From: Uranotaenia lowii
Lineage: Eukaryota > Arthropoda > Insecta > Diptera > Culicidae
Length of the DNA stretch: 64,000 bases
Assembly: GCF_029784155.1 (NCBI RefSeq)
Contig: NC_073691.1
Location: 65,416,839 to 65,480,838 of the forward strand
Direction of reading: 5' to 3'
Shown: positions 21,340 to 32,170 of the stretch, one piece after another
Layout of the letters: every line of letters begins with the position of its first letter
Position numbering within the stretch: position 1 is the stretch's first letter
Translations under genes and position numbers: made by a program
Notes under the pieces: generated by a model
The model's database searches: none
Told to the model about the DNA's origin: nothing
What the model saw: the letters and a program-made list of their open reading frames with translations, nothing else

Positions 21340-24300
21340 GGAACCGCTTATCCTTATTTTTTTTTATTAGCAACAAACGATTGTCAAGCAAAATAATGTC
21401 GGGATTCATGAGCAACAAAATTTGTCACTGTCGTTTCGAGCGTGCGACAACAACAATGATAGGTACATTTAATTTTGTCATGAAAACTTTATGTAGGGAA
21501 AATATGTATAACAACAAACATTTTGGCTGCTGAAGAAAGGTAATTTGCTGAATGAAAGCTGAGCTAAAGCGAAATTGTTGTTTCAGCTTACTGGCTGAAT
21601 AAAGATAAACTGAAACCTTGTTTCGGCGCTTAAAGAAGTCTTAGTGCAGCCAATAGGAGAAGTTGAAAAATTGTTCATAACACACTTTTCTGCCTTTGTT
21701 CAACCATTCGCTACCGTTGGAATTTGACAGACTATGAACTGTGGTAAAGCTGTCATGCATGATGGAGGCTAGGTTGAAATGAGTGGGAAATTTTCGTTGT
21801 TCTTATTTGATGCCATTTTTTTAAAAATAGTTTCCTATTCATCTTGATTTTGAAATGGAGAGTGAATTGTCTCAATTTGGATTTTTGGTGACCAAAATTG
21901 AAAAAAAAAATCATTTTTCCTACACTTTACATAAAGTAAATCTTCGGCTGAGGAGCATTTTGGTTGCTTAAGAACGATAAATTTTCATCGCACCGCAGAC
22001 ATCATGATTGGGTCTGCGTACTGCGGCATGTGACCAACAAGCCGAAGGTTTATTAAAGGCTGAAGACACGTGAATTAGTGAATTTTAGAGACCTTCATAT
22101 TTGTTCAGATCATTATCATTTGATAGTATTCGATTTTTGATTCACTGGGTTAGAGTAGAAAAAAAAACTGAAAAGTATAAAAGATAGAAACAAGATCCAA
22201 CATAAACACGACCGACAGAGGAAAATTAAGAAAAGAAAATAAACAACAATAAGAGAGAGGGAAAAAATTGAAAGTAAGAGGGTAAAATAAAGGGTAGAGG
22301 TGAATAGAGCTAAAAAAGTTCGAATTGAGATGGAAAAGAAAAAAAGAAAAAATAAAGTAAATGGAAAAAATGACAAACCTGATAATAAAGACATACAAAA
22401 GTTGAGAAAACACACAACAGGAAAAATAATAAGATAGAATAGAAATTAAATCTGATAACAACGAAAAGCAGACGAATTTTGAAACCTCAATAATTATGAA
22501 CATTTAAAAGAAAGTTTTGACATTACTCTTAATGGATTTAAGCTGTGTATAATATTCGTTGATAAATGGTCTAACGAAATTCATATTTTGATAATGATTA
22601 GCCGATTTGGTTTGAAATTTCCAGAGTCTAACAATACAAACAAAGCACAAGTGAAAACAACATCATATTTGGATCTCAAATAATCAAAAATCCATTCATG
22701 GGTTAAGAAGAAATCCACATATTGTGTGTAACATTGAAATCCATCAGTGCATTTTTTTCAGGATTTCCTTTTTTACCAATAAAAAATTGTTTTTCATTTT
22801 TTTTCATGTAGGTTCCTCTAACCAACACATACCTTTTAAATTTTAGTATACCTACTATGACCCACAATTGGCTTTTTGATTAAGTTTAAATAACTTGTGT
22901 TCAACTAAAAGTACTCATCCGTCATCTAGAATAGAAAAAGTGATGACAGGTATTGGGCATGGCCGTAGGAGCGGTGGAGGGGGGTTGGTTGTGGTTTGAA
23001 GGTTCTCCACCCCCTCCCCCCCTTTACCCTCCCTATTGAAGTCCAGGAAAAGCAAGCGAGTTTTTCTAATCTTCACTCAAAATTTTAAAATCTATATCAT
23101 ATTTTACATATTCTCATTGACTGTAGAGGTTACCAGGAAATACGGAAAAAATTCAACATAACAGGAACTATTTACGAAATTTTGATCAACGATGCGGAGA
23201 AAGAAAAAAATCTGATAAAATTTGTAAAACAGGCAAAATTGTTTGAACTAATTTAGTTTGTAACTACATCTTTGTAAGTCAATTTTAAAGGACACGAATA
23301 TCCCAGGAGTGGTAAAGTGTCTCTTATAAACTTAATAATAATAATATCATATTTTAATAATTGAGTAAGGTAATTCAAGAGTAACAATTTTGTTTCAATA
23401 CTGTTACTGAATTCTGCTTCAATTTCTCAAAATGTTGTCACTTGGTGATAGAAACTCAATTCTGAATATAAAATTTCCAATGAGATTGAACTTATTTCGG
23501 AGGTTCTGGTTTCAAACTACCTAAATCAAAACTGATTTTTTTTTTTAATATTTTGGATTCTGTATCATGTTAAGGATTCTTGATTTTCAGTTAGAATCGT
23601 GATTAAAAAATAGTAATGAAAAGTAATTCTGGTTCAAATTTGTTTTTGCATGTCATTCAAAATTTGATTCATGATTTGAAATACTCATAGGTATTTTCAA
23701 TATTTAGAAAATAATTTTCCTAGTATGAATAAACTCACCGAAAAACGTCGATAACTTCGAAGTATAGTATGAATAAAAGAAAATATAAAATCATCCTGAG
23801 TTTTTTTCATATTCGGATTCGAAGTTAATTATTTTAATTCGTATTAAGAATTCAAACATAACAAAGCATCAAAATTTCGATTCAGGATTATTCAATTCAG
23901 ATTCACTTATCAGATTCAGAATAAAAAATATAAATAGTGAGTTCAGATCGAAACCCCAAAATATCAGAATTTAAATTCATGATTGAAGGCTTTGATACAA
24001 ATTTCAAATCTTTTTACATTTTTTGTAATTAAACGTTGAAAATTAGCTGCATTTATAATTCTGATATGGAAATTAGATTTAGTTATCGAATTTCCACATT
24101 TTAGAAATTGTATTGAAATTTAGAAACAGATTTGAAATTAAAATATTGAATTTATGGTTAAGAATTCAGATTCAGAATAAACACTCTAAACTCAGACTCA
24201 AATTCAGTTTTTGCAATAGTTTTTGCAACCAATATAAAAATATCAAGAAATATATTACGTTGAGGATTCAAATCAGAGGACATCGGAAATTCGTTCATTC

Positions 24301-25600
24301 AATTGGGCAATTTAAATTTTTAAATCAATGACACAATTCAGCTGGAAATTTCTCATATATATATTAAGTAGATTTTGAGTTTATTTTTCAAGTTTCGTTT
24401 AATGCAAAATCAGAATCAGAATTTTCTTCAAAAATTAAAGATTTTTTCAAACAAACTTATTCGATGCTTAAAATTTACCAGATTCTTGGAAATTTTTAAA
24501 TATTTCTACCATTTATGAAATTTATTTATAATTTTATAACAGAGGCTTTCTTGGTTTAAATGTAGCTAACCATTTTTAAAATTATTGGGTATATTTTCAA
24601 AAGTTACTATTTAATATAAAAAACTGTAAGAGTAAATCACTCAATGATTTTTTAAAGTTGTTTTTATTTATGCATCGTTTGAGTAAAAATATCATAGAAA
24701 AATCAGTCGCCAAAACTCCTTCCATGAGGCTGAGGTGGTTCTTCCTACGGAACTGGTATTGGATATAAAACTGCAACAAAATAAATAGGTATATATTGTT
24801 TTTCTTTATTGTTGGTTTGCAAGAATTATTAACAAAATTTAGTAGTTTTTTTTATCCAAAAGGTTTAAATCAAAATCATTTGATTCTAAAATGAAATATT
24901 TTCGCAAGCTAAACCTTCAAACCCCAGCCCAGCAAACATAAAATCGCATTAAAAATGATTGCTCAAATCGTTAGCAATGTTTATGCGAACCGCATTGCCT
25001 GCCAAATAAGTAAACGGTCGTTGAAATGGTTACATACAGTCCGTATAAATCGGATATGATAAAAAGTCCGCCATGTTTGAAAATTTGTTCTTCCGAGCGG
25101 GATTCAAGTGAGAAAACAATCTTGTTGTTTTCTCTGCGATAAACAGTGTAATCAGCTTGCTATAAATCAGATGGTTCATTTGGAAAAATTGTCCAATGAG
25201 AGAAGCAGCAAATATTGTCGATGGCAACGGATTACATGCATTGAGAACAAAACTTGCGCTCTCTCGCATACTTTCATGATGTACGAATAAGGTGTTGAAT
25301 ATCGTCCAACTTGTATAATTCTTATCGCGTAAGCTAGAAGGTAAAAATATGTATGTATATTGCCTAAATGCTGTTTTTTCGAGTTTTATGCGATGGTTCT
25401 ACAATGTATATGAACTGTATAACAAATGTTGTTGAGAAATATATCAACAAAAATGTTTGCTGCAATAAAACCTTAATGGAAATTAATCAAATCAATTGTC
25501 CTGATACACGTTTTGTGGTGAATGTTTTCAAAACAAGGTAAAAAAATTATAAATCGTTTTTAAATCATTCATTTAGTTTCAAAAATGTTCATGGTGCAAA
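21340..25600. other. Long AT-rich intron stretch, nothing recognised
   Basis: This contains polypurine runs (22200-22350), a polypyrimidine/polypurine block at 22975-23035 whose 'catggccgtaggag' start resembles 58540, and AT-rich text with many GATTCAGA-like words (23500-24450). I see no exon, RNA gene or delimited element. Frames at 22116-22503 are antisense to the purine run and are not genes. Confidence 0.45.
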
Positions 25601-25603
25601 AAT

Positions 25604-26358
25604 AAGGGAAAATATTATTCATTATAACTGGCATATCTGATTAAGTCGTGTCCGGAATAGACGCTATCACAAATAACACGAATTTCTCGAATAAGTGCTT
25701 CCATTTTATCCGCTAGAGGATGCTGATGCCTTCCCATTGTATGGAGAAAACGACTGGCACCCGAAGGCAGCCGATAATCGAAAACACACTAATACTTACA
25801 GGAACTTTAACTGGAAAGAAAATCAAAATGGACTAACCCAAATAAAAAAAAATAAAAGTAGATTTTTCAACTGAATTAACGCTTAAAAAATGCTTTTATT
25901 TAACTTTTTGTTCAATTTCAATGATTTATTAGCCGTTTTATTAATGCCATTTTCAGCATATTTCGATTTGCGCGTTAGAACGAGCGCATGGGCCGTGATA
26001 AAACATACCCGTTAAAAGCATATCTTATCAAATTCAGTATAAATTTAATCATTCAATGATTGTTTAGATTCTCCCCTATCGATGTGTTATAAAATATCAT
26101 CTTATTTATTTTTCTCTGCTTGGTGAAACCTTAATTAAAATGTTTCATCATTTTTATCAAAATGGAGGAAAACCTAAATTGTGAAATTAGTCACAACGCA
26201 GGGGTATTTTAAGAAAAAAAAACATACTTGCCCTGGCCAATCGCAGTATTTAAAAAAATTGGTAATATTCTGCTGGCTTTAAATGAAACAGATTCTTCAA
26301 AAAATCAAAACACAAGTGGTGCGTATTAGCCACATGGGGCGTTATATGAACTTTCCCC
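25604..26358 (-). mobile_element. Inverted copy of the MITE at 29207-30027
   Basis: From 26358 leftwards the minus strand reads AGGGGAAAGTTCATATAACG, then 'ccccatgtggctaatacgc', collinear with 29207 onward through 'ggccgtgat...atgcgctcgttctaacgcgc' and 'ttagtccattttgattttctttcc'. The far end near 25604 (AGGGAAAATATT) is only a weak inverted repeat. Non-coding and diverged from its partner. Confidence 0.6.
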
Positions 26359-26364
26359 TTAGGA

Positions 26365-28330
26365 ATTGGTTAATGTTATTTAAAAACATGATGAAAATAA
26401 GAAGTATGTAACAAGGTGCTCCATTCTCCCCAATGGCTTTCTATTTCATGTAATGTCTGATATTTTTGGTAGTACCCATTACCCCTTACAATTCTGGTTT
26501 GAAAAAGAATTAATAGACATTGTGTTGAAATCTCTTGGTGAAAACGTTGTTGAAAAATCTCGACTTCTTGGATCACTGGAATGAGACTTCCTTGCGTCTC
26601 GTTTCGAACTTATCAAAGCATACCATCTTTTTCCGCCTTAGGGTTTTTTTCAACAGTCAAAGCCGCTTTGTGTAGAAGACGAAAATTACCAGGAAATACC
26701 TGACACCTCTGATTTTCAACCGTTAAACTGATTAAACGTGACTGAAATTGTTAATTACTTATTAGATAAATGGTTGTTATTGTCCAGTGGGTGGTTCAGT
26801 GTCATTTAATTTTTTTATAGCATTTTTGTTTTTGAACATCTTAGATTTTTCTGGAATTGTTTTTGAGATAAAAATAGGAAAGTACAGTTTGCCGATCAGA
26901 AAAAGGGAAAAACAGGCTTGTACCAGCCTAAAGGCAGTCTCAAATAGCTTCAGATATTTCATAAAAAAAAAGTTGTTTCAATTATCAGTAGGTAAGGAGA
27001 TAGCTGTTACCCTTCCTCTATCAAGTCATTGTTAAATTGTTGAAGTAGGAGCGTACTCCCCGCTCAATTACGGGTGACTATAGCAGCTATTACTATCCGT
27101 AATTCAGAGATGCTGATTACGATCAATACACCCCTCAAAGTAAGATCGGAAAGAACGAATCCCGTTCATAGAAGCAGGGCTATTTAGAAGATAGCTAGAC
27201 GCCACTTTGAGTTACCTGCTGCACGAGCGTCTATCGCACAAGTTGGTGACGCTTTATGATTTTGCCTGTTTGCGGCAAACATGACAAGTCTATCCGCAAA
27301 TTAGCGAATAGATTCTGACTAGCAGCAGCCGTGAAGCCACGTTTCAGCCATTATTGTGATGCAATAGAGGAGTTTATTTGTGACAATTTGATTGTTTACA
27401 TTAGCCCCGTTAGTGTGACCGATAGGCGAAGTGATGAACGTATTTTTTTCTCCTGTAAATGATATGCGTTTATGATGGTTTATGGTAATGAGAAAGGCAA
27501 ATTGATGCAATTTTCCCATATCACTTGCCGGAAAAAAAAATTGTGTGAAAAAACATACAATTTTTAGGGATGTCTACTACTGAAATTTTGCTTTGTTTTT
27601 GCATTAAATTTGTTACGAAAACAATGAAACAAAAAGAAATTGATTCGATGATCTGATTCAATGTCCAGAATGATAAAGGTTGAAGCCTTATACCTTGAAA
27701 CCTTATAAAAGTCTATTCGTTTGACTTTCAAATGTAAAAGTTGCTTTTAAAAGCCTCGGACTAACACTACTAAGTAATTTCTTATCCTTTCCAAGGATTT
27801 CGTTTAAGCTAGTAGGTCTGTCAAATGCACCAGAAGAAGGCGTTTTGAAGCAGTTGTATGTGATGCATTGCGTGCAGGAATGCACCATTAGAACAGTCAC
27901 TTTTTTTTCAATTTCAAATATAATCGTATGGATTGTTTGTTCGAGTAACACGCAAATCTCAAGTTTTCTGTTGAACTGGTTATAGATTCGTTTTTTTTTT
28001 CAAGCAAAGTATGTATACATAGATATTGGATGGAAACAACTTTCAGATATTCCAATGTTTGCTCTTATGAATTGATTGTTTTAAAGAACAGTCATAACTT
28101 TCAATTATAATAGTTGTATCTTTACCCTCTGCTGCATGGACGATAAATCCGTTGAGAACAAAAACGTCAACGGAATGAGAATTAGAAACAAACTTTTTTA
28201 AAAAATTTTCAAGGCTTTTTAATTGTTTATTGAACTTTTTATGCATTCAAATTGTTTAAAATATTTTCCAGTTCTGAGTTAAGCTTAAAAAACAAAATGG
28301 TTGGTTCTTAATGTGTTGATATTTTACGTT
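26365..28330. other. Intron sequence, nothing recognised
   Basis: No delimited element was found. 27000-27520 is less AT-rich and looks single-copy ('cccgctcaattacgggtgac', 'tgcctgtttgcggcaaac'), with no open frame between splice-like sites. Confidence 0.4.
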
Positions 28331-28334
28331 CTCT

Positions 28335-28905
28335 TCACTGAACCTCGAAAATACCCAAACTTGAGAACTTTCCCCGTCAACCCGAATGAAACTCCCTCCC
28401 TACAGGTTTGGCTATTGGTGGCATAGCTCAAAGTTAAGCTCTTGAAGGAGAACTCATCCCCCAAAATCTGATACCACAATAAAAAGGAAATCAAAATAAA
28501 AAAAATATCGCCAGGTTCAGGAATCACACCCATACCTGCAATGGCTTTGCGATTACCATCTCAGGATGCTAACCGCTCGACCACCGAAGAGTTGTTGAGA
28601 AAGGCAGCTACATTATCGTATATCTGAGACTTTCTGCGAATGAAGCGGGATTAAAAGTTATCCCCCAAAGAAAACAGTTCTTCGCTTTGAACTTACCCCC
28701 CAAACCTAAATCTGCCACGATGGAGGTAACAGAATCAGATGCGCTTACAACAAAAACCCCCCAAAAAAACAGTTCTTCGCTTGAAGGACAAGTTTGGCTT
28801 ATTGGTAAGCTGTGATTTTTTCACAAACTTAAGTTGTCAATCTTGAACTTAGGTTTGGCGGGTGGCAGTTCTCAAGTTTGGGTATTTTCGATTTTCAGGG
28901 TTGGC
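28335..28905. repeat. Inverted-repeat element containing a tRNA-like segment
   Basis: The outer arms are inverted: 'cgaaaatacccaaacttgagaact' near 28348-28372 faces 'agttctcaagtttgggtatt' near 28867-28890. Inside are direct and inverted copies of 'tcccccaaa...cagttcttcgct' (28660 and 28755). The minus strand between about 28515 and 28595 is tRNA-like: 'ggtggtcgagcggttagcat' carries a tRNA-Ser/Leu-type A-box, with a degenerate B-box 'gggtgtgattcc'. Composite origin; ends not exact. Confidence 0.5.
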
Positions 28906-28929
28906 TTGGATATTTTGTGGTTTTATAAT

Positions 28930-29206
28930 CTTACACACATCCACAAATTTGATTCTACTCCAATAATGAACTTCCTTGGAGTTGGAGTTATCGGTATAAG
29001 ATTCTATGCCAAACCGGCATTAAAAAGCTTTCTAATGACTGGCATTATCCTCTCGGCACAACCGCTTTGCATATGTCTTTAAGAAAACAAATAAAGCATA
29101 TCCCAAATCTTATCACAAGTCAAAGCAGGATGGAAACAATCAGCCAGCAAGGATATTGTCGAAAGGTGTACCGAGCACTGCGTGTATGTAAACCGGCATA
29201 AATATA
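28930..29206 (+). repeat. Dispersed repeat R, left part
   Basis: 'ccaataatgaacttccttgg...gttatcggtata', 'ggcacaaccgctttgcatatg', 'aaagcaggatggaaacaat' and 'gcgtgtatgtaaaccggc' recur at 40300-40520 and in diverged form at 50230-50510. Here the repeat is interrupted by the TA element at 29207-30027 and resumes at 30030. Confidence 0.6.
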
Positions 29207-30027
29207 GGGGAAAAGTTCATATAACGCCCCATGTGGCTAATACGCGCTACCCTTGTTTTGAAGAATCTGAAACATTTTAAGCCTGCAAAATATTACCAAT
29301 TTGTTTTAAATGCTGTGATTGGTCATGGCAAGTATGAATTTTTCCTTAAAATGCCCCTGTATTGTGTTAATTTAACAATTTAGGTTTTTCTTCATTTCGA
29401 TCTAAATTTTAAAATACCAAGCAGAGAAAAACGAATATGACAATACTTTCTGACACATCGATAAAGGAGAATCTAAATTATGATTTTATGCTAAAAAATC
29501 ATACTGAACTCGCTAAGGTATGTTCTATCACGGCCCATGCGCTCGTTATAACGCGCCAATCGTAGTAGTCTGAAAATAGCATTTATTTTTCAAAAAGGCC
29601 AATTTTCATTGAAAATGAACAAAAAGACTAAAACTATATTTAGAGCGTTATTTCAGCCCAAAAAATCTATTTTTCATTTTTTGTTAAATTTCTATTAGTC
29701 CATTTTGATTTTATTTTCAGTCAAAGTGTCTGTAAGTATTGGTGTGTTTTCGATCTTCGGCTGCTCTCGGGTGTGTTCGGCTGCAAGGCGCGTATTGAAT
29801 ACACAGCGGCGCGTATTCGCAACACAGTTTTGTTCTGTGGCTTTGAATATGGTTTTTGAAAATCAAATTTATGAAGAAACTATAGCAATTTGAGTAATGT
29901 AAAATCATAGGCATTTGTAGAAAACACTTTTCTTCAACGATTACACCCATTTTTAACACAATTTGTACGTGGAATACATAGAATGTCAGCGATTCGCTTA
30001 GGTGGCACATAATAGGGCATGTTCCCC
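29207..30027 (+). mobile_element. TA-flanked MITE (GGGGAA ends) inserted in repeat R
   Basis: The ends GGGGAAAAGTTCATA and TGTTCCCC are weak inverted repeats, flanked by TA at 29205-29206 and 30028-30029. It splits repeat R. The interior includes a GC-rich block at 29740-29830 ('aaggcgcgtattgaatacac') and is non-coding; the minus-strand frame 29717-30136 overruns its boundary and is not a gene. An inverted partner is at 25604-26358. Confidence 0.6.
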
Positions 30028-30235
30028 TAAAACATTCTTTGTTTCCAACTGCATAAAAACACCCACCAAGATGAGCTTTGCGTGTGTATGTAAACCGGCC
30101 GGTAATAGAAAACAGTTTCAAGTATCTCATCCTCACCCATTCTCATCCCTTTCCATTAAAGACAAAGGAGGATGAAAAAAATACACCGACCAAACGGCGA
30201 ACGATCATTTTTTTTTGGAAATCAGCGATGGTAGA
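30028..30235 (+). repeat. Dispersed repeat R, right part
   Basis: 'tgtgtatgtaaaccggccgg', 'taatagaaaacagtttcaag' and 'ttccattaaagacaaaggagg' match 40490-40640 closely. It leads directly into the SINE at 30236. Confidence 0.6.
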
Positions 30236-30500
30236 AGATGTTCGTGTGCACTGGAATGGAGCAGTGGGCAAGATTGGCAAGCCGAGATGAGATGTTGATG
30301 TGAGTTCGATTCTCACTATCATTTTTTTTAATTTTAGGATGAATTATCCAATACGATGAAAATCCCATAAAATGTTTTTCTTCGTTTGTTTGAATGTAGT
30401 GGTCATGCATCATTTGAGTAGTGCTTTTTCATATCATATCATCTTACAAAACATTTTTCAGTGCATTTTTGGCACAGAGATTTGCTAAATATGCATTGGA
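30236..30500 (+). mobile_element. SINE family 1 copy (tRNA-like head plus GAATTATCCAATA body)
   Basis: The head runs 'gcagtgggcaagattggcaag' to 'gtgagttcgattctcac' (Pol III B-box near 30300-30315). A body then begins 'ggatgaattatccaata', 'aaaatcccataaaatg', followed by 'ttgaatgtagtggtcatgca' and 'agtagtgctttttcatatc'. The same order occurs at 47053-47180 and 52455-52790, and the body alone at 50625-50830. Confidence 0.65.
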
Positions 30501-30751
30501 ATTTGTTGCGAATTAGTTACTTATTGAAAGGAAGAGCTACAGAGATTTAAGCTATGAAAACCATGAACCTGGCTGTATTACTATCACTTATTGAGCTATC
30601 TCTCTGATCAAGGGTTTACTGTTGTAATATAAGACATATGTACATATGCGAAATACAGAAAAGTAAATTTTTATTACTTCTTTGGTAAAAGTTCGTTAAA
30701 GTTATTTGAAATGACGAACATCCAATGTGAAATACTAAGGATTGTTCGAAA

Positions 30752-31162
30752 ATGTTTACAATATATCAATTTGTCATGGATGCCGATAGAAGGGAAAAAA
30801 TTGTGCACAGTTATTTGGAAAATCCGTTGTAGGCAGCATCTATGCTAGCTAAACAGCTGAAATTGCCCAGAAACACCACTTATACCGTTATCAAACGGTA
30901 TAAGGAAACATTGACGACGATTCGGAAGCCTCAAGCCAATCGTCGGAGTTAAGCTGTCAATCGGAAACTGCTTGGTATCATTTTGAAGACGATTAAAAGG
31001 AATTCCAATCTGTCGGACCGTGATTTGACCAGAAAATTCGGTGCTGCCTATAATACCGTGAAGAGAACTCGACACCGGGATGGAATCAAGTCGTATCGAG
31101 CTAGCAAACAAATTTGGATTTTTTCAAGAATCAGAACAATTCGAATTTTTTTCAAAAACTAG
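30752..31162 (+). pseudogene. ITmD37E transposase N-terminal fragment
   Basis: Reading from the ATG at 30752, the frame gives MDADRREKIVHSYLENPL, a stop, then LAKQLKLPRNTTYTVIKRYK and 'TIRKPQANRRS', a second stop, then 'SNLSDRDLTRKFGAAYNTVK' and 'GIKSYRASKQ'. This is the paired helix-turn-helix DNA-binding part of a DD37E mosquito Tc1/mariner transposase. It diverges after RASKQ (about 31112), so the catalytic domain is missing. Two in-frame stops confirm a dead copy. It belongs to a different lineage from the copies at 13586 and 32171. Confidence 0.8.
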
Positions 31163-31200
31163 GGCGGCTTCTCGAAAATAAAGACAAATAAGGACACTTC

Positions 31201-32072
31201 TTACACCTCTGGTTCGGAGAGCAGCGTCTTTTCCAACGAAAAAACTGAGCTTGCTCTCAGATTTCTCCTCAACACAAATGTGCAATAGATTTTTCCGGAG
31301 ATTTTTTTTCTCTTCATCAGCAGATGTGAATGCTCACGCTCAATGTAAGAAGAAGAAGGAGAATAAGAAGCAGATGTGAATGCTTACGCTCACTCTTATG
31401 TTGACATCTCACCAGCGTTGTCAGCAGAGATGCCAATATGCCTGATTTTTCAGGTATTGCCTGATTTTTCGAGGCTCGGCCTGACAACCTGATAAGCCAT
31501 TGAATTTGTCTGATTTTTGAAAATATGCCTGATTTTTGCGAATTAATGAAAAATGGGTAGTAAGAAACTGGATTAGGTACCATTGCTGAAGTTAGAAAGT
31601 GGAAATATGGCTGAATCAAAGCAATCGAAAGATTCCCTTGATTTCTTTTTTTTTTAAAGGGAATCTTTCGAATGTTTCGATGCTTTGATTCAGTAGAATT
31701 ATTCAACTAAGTAGGCTCACAACAACACAGGTTAGAGTGAAAAATGAGGAGCGGTGACCAAAAAAAAAGGTCATCACTTTTAGCGAAATTTCCGTTACTA
31801 TATCGTATTTTGCCTGATTGTTATTTCACCAGTTCCCTGATTTTTGAAAAAAAAAAAATGTTTGCAACCCTGTGTGCAATAGATTTTTCCGGAGAAGGGA
31901 ATTCTCTTCATCAGCAGATGTGAATGCTCACGCACACTCTTATGTTGACATCTCACACTTGATTGCAGTGCGATTTATCTCTCTTCACACAGCTTGAGAA
32001 GAGCAGACGAAAAAAAATTGCACTCACTTTCACTGGACAAGCCGATCTGAGAAGAAGGTGTAAGCCACCTAA
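31201..32072. repeat. Repeat with TTACACC ends, split by a CCTGATTTTT element
   Basis: TTACACCT at 31201 faces GGTGTAA at about 32066-32072, a short possible inverted repeat. The text 'gtgcaatagatttttccgga' and 'cagcagatgtgaatgctcacg' occurs on both sides of the inner element (31278-31345 and 31870-31935), so the host repeat contains or gained a direct duplication. Short terminal repeats make the boundaries uncertain. Confidence 0.4.
31433..31873. mobile_element. CCTGATTTTT-type element
   Basis: This starts 'gatgccaatatgcctgatttt' and ends 'tttgcaaccctg'. Inside, CCTGATTTTT or a close variant recurs ('tgcctgatttttcaggtatt', 'cggcctgacaacctgataag', 'gttccctgatttttg'). The end style matches the elements at 3679-4233 and 46565-47005. 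Non-coding. Confidence 0.5.
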
Positions 32073-32170
32073 TGAGCTATGATTTATGAATAAATCGAGA
32101 TTTCCTTCGAAACTGTGAAAAATAATGTTTTTCTTATTTTTTCTTAAAAGTATATAGAAAATGCTACATT

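Noticed and set aside
20486..21370. Several overlapping frames of 80-110 codons on both strands
   Set aside because: They arise from the 135-bp tandem unit, whose length is a multiple of three; no domain or splice context.
22116..22503. Two overlapping minus-strand frames of 99 and 117 codons, Phe/Leu/Ser-rich, membrane-like
   Set aside because: They are antisense to a polypurine run; the hydrophobicity is a composition effect.
29717..30136. 139-codon minus-strand frame
   Set aside because: It spans the boundary between the TA-flanked MITE and repeat R, so it cannot be one conserved gene.
31317..31706. 129-codon minus-strand frame
   Set aside because: It covers the junction of the CCTGATTTTT element with its host repeat and lacks any motif.
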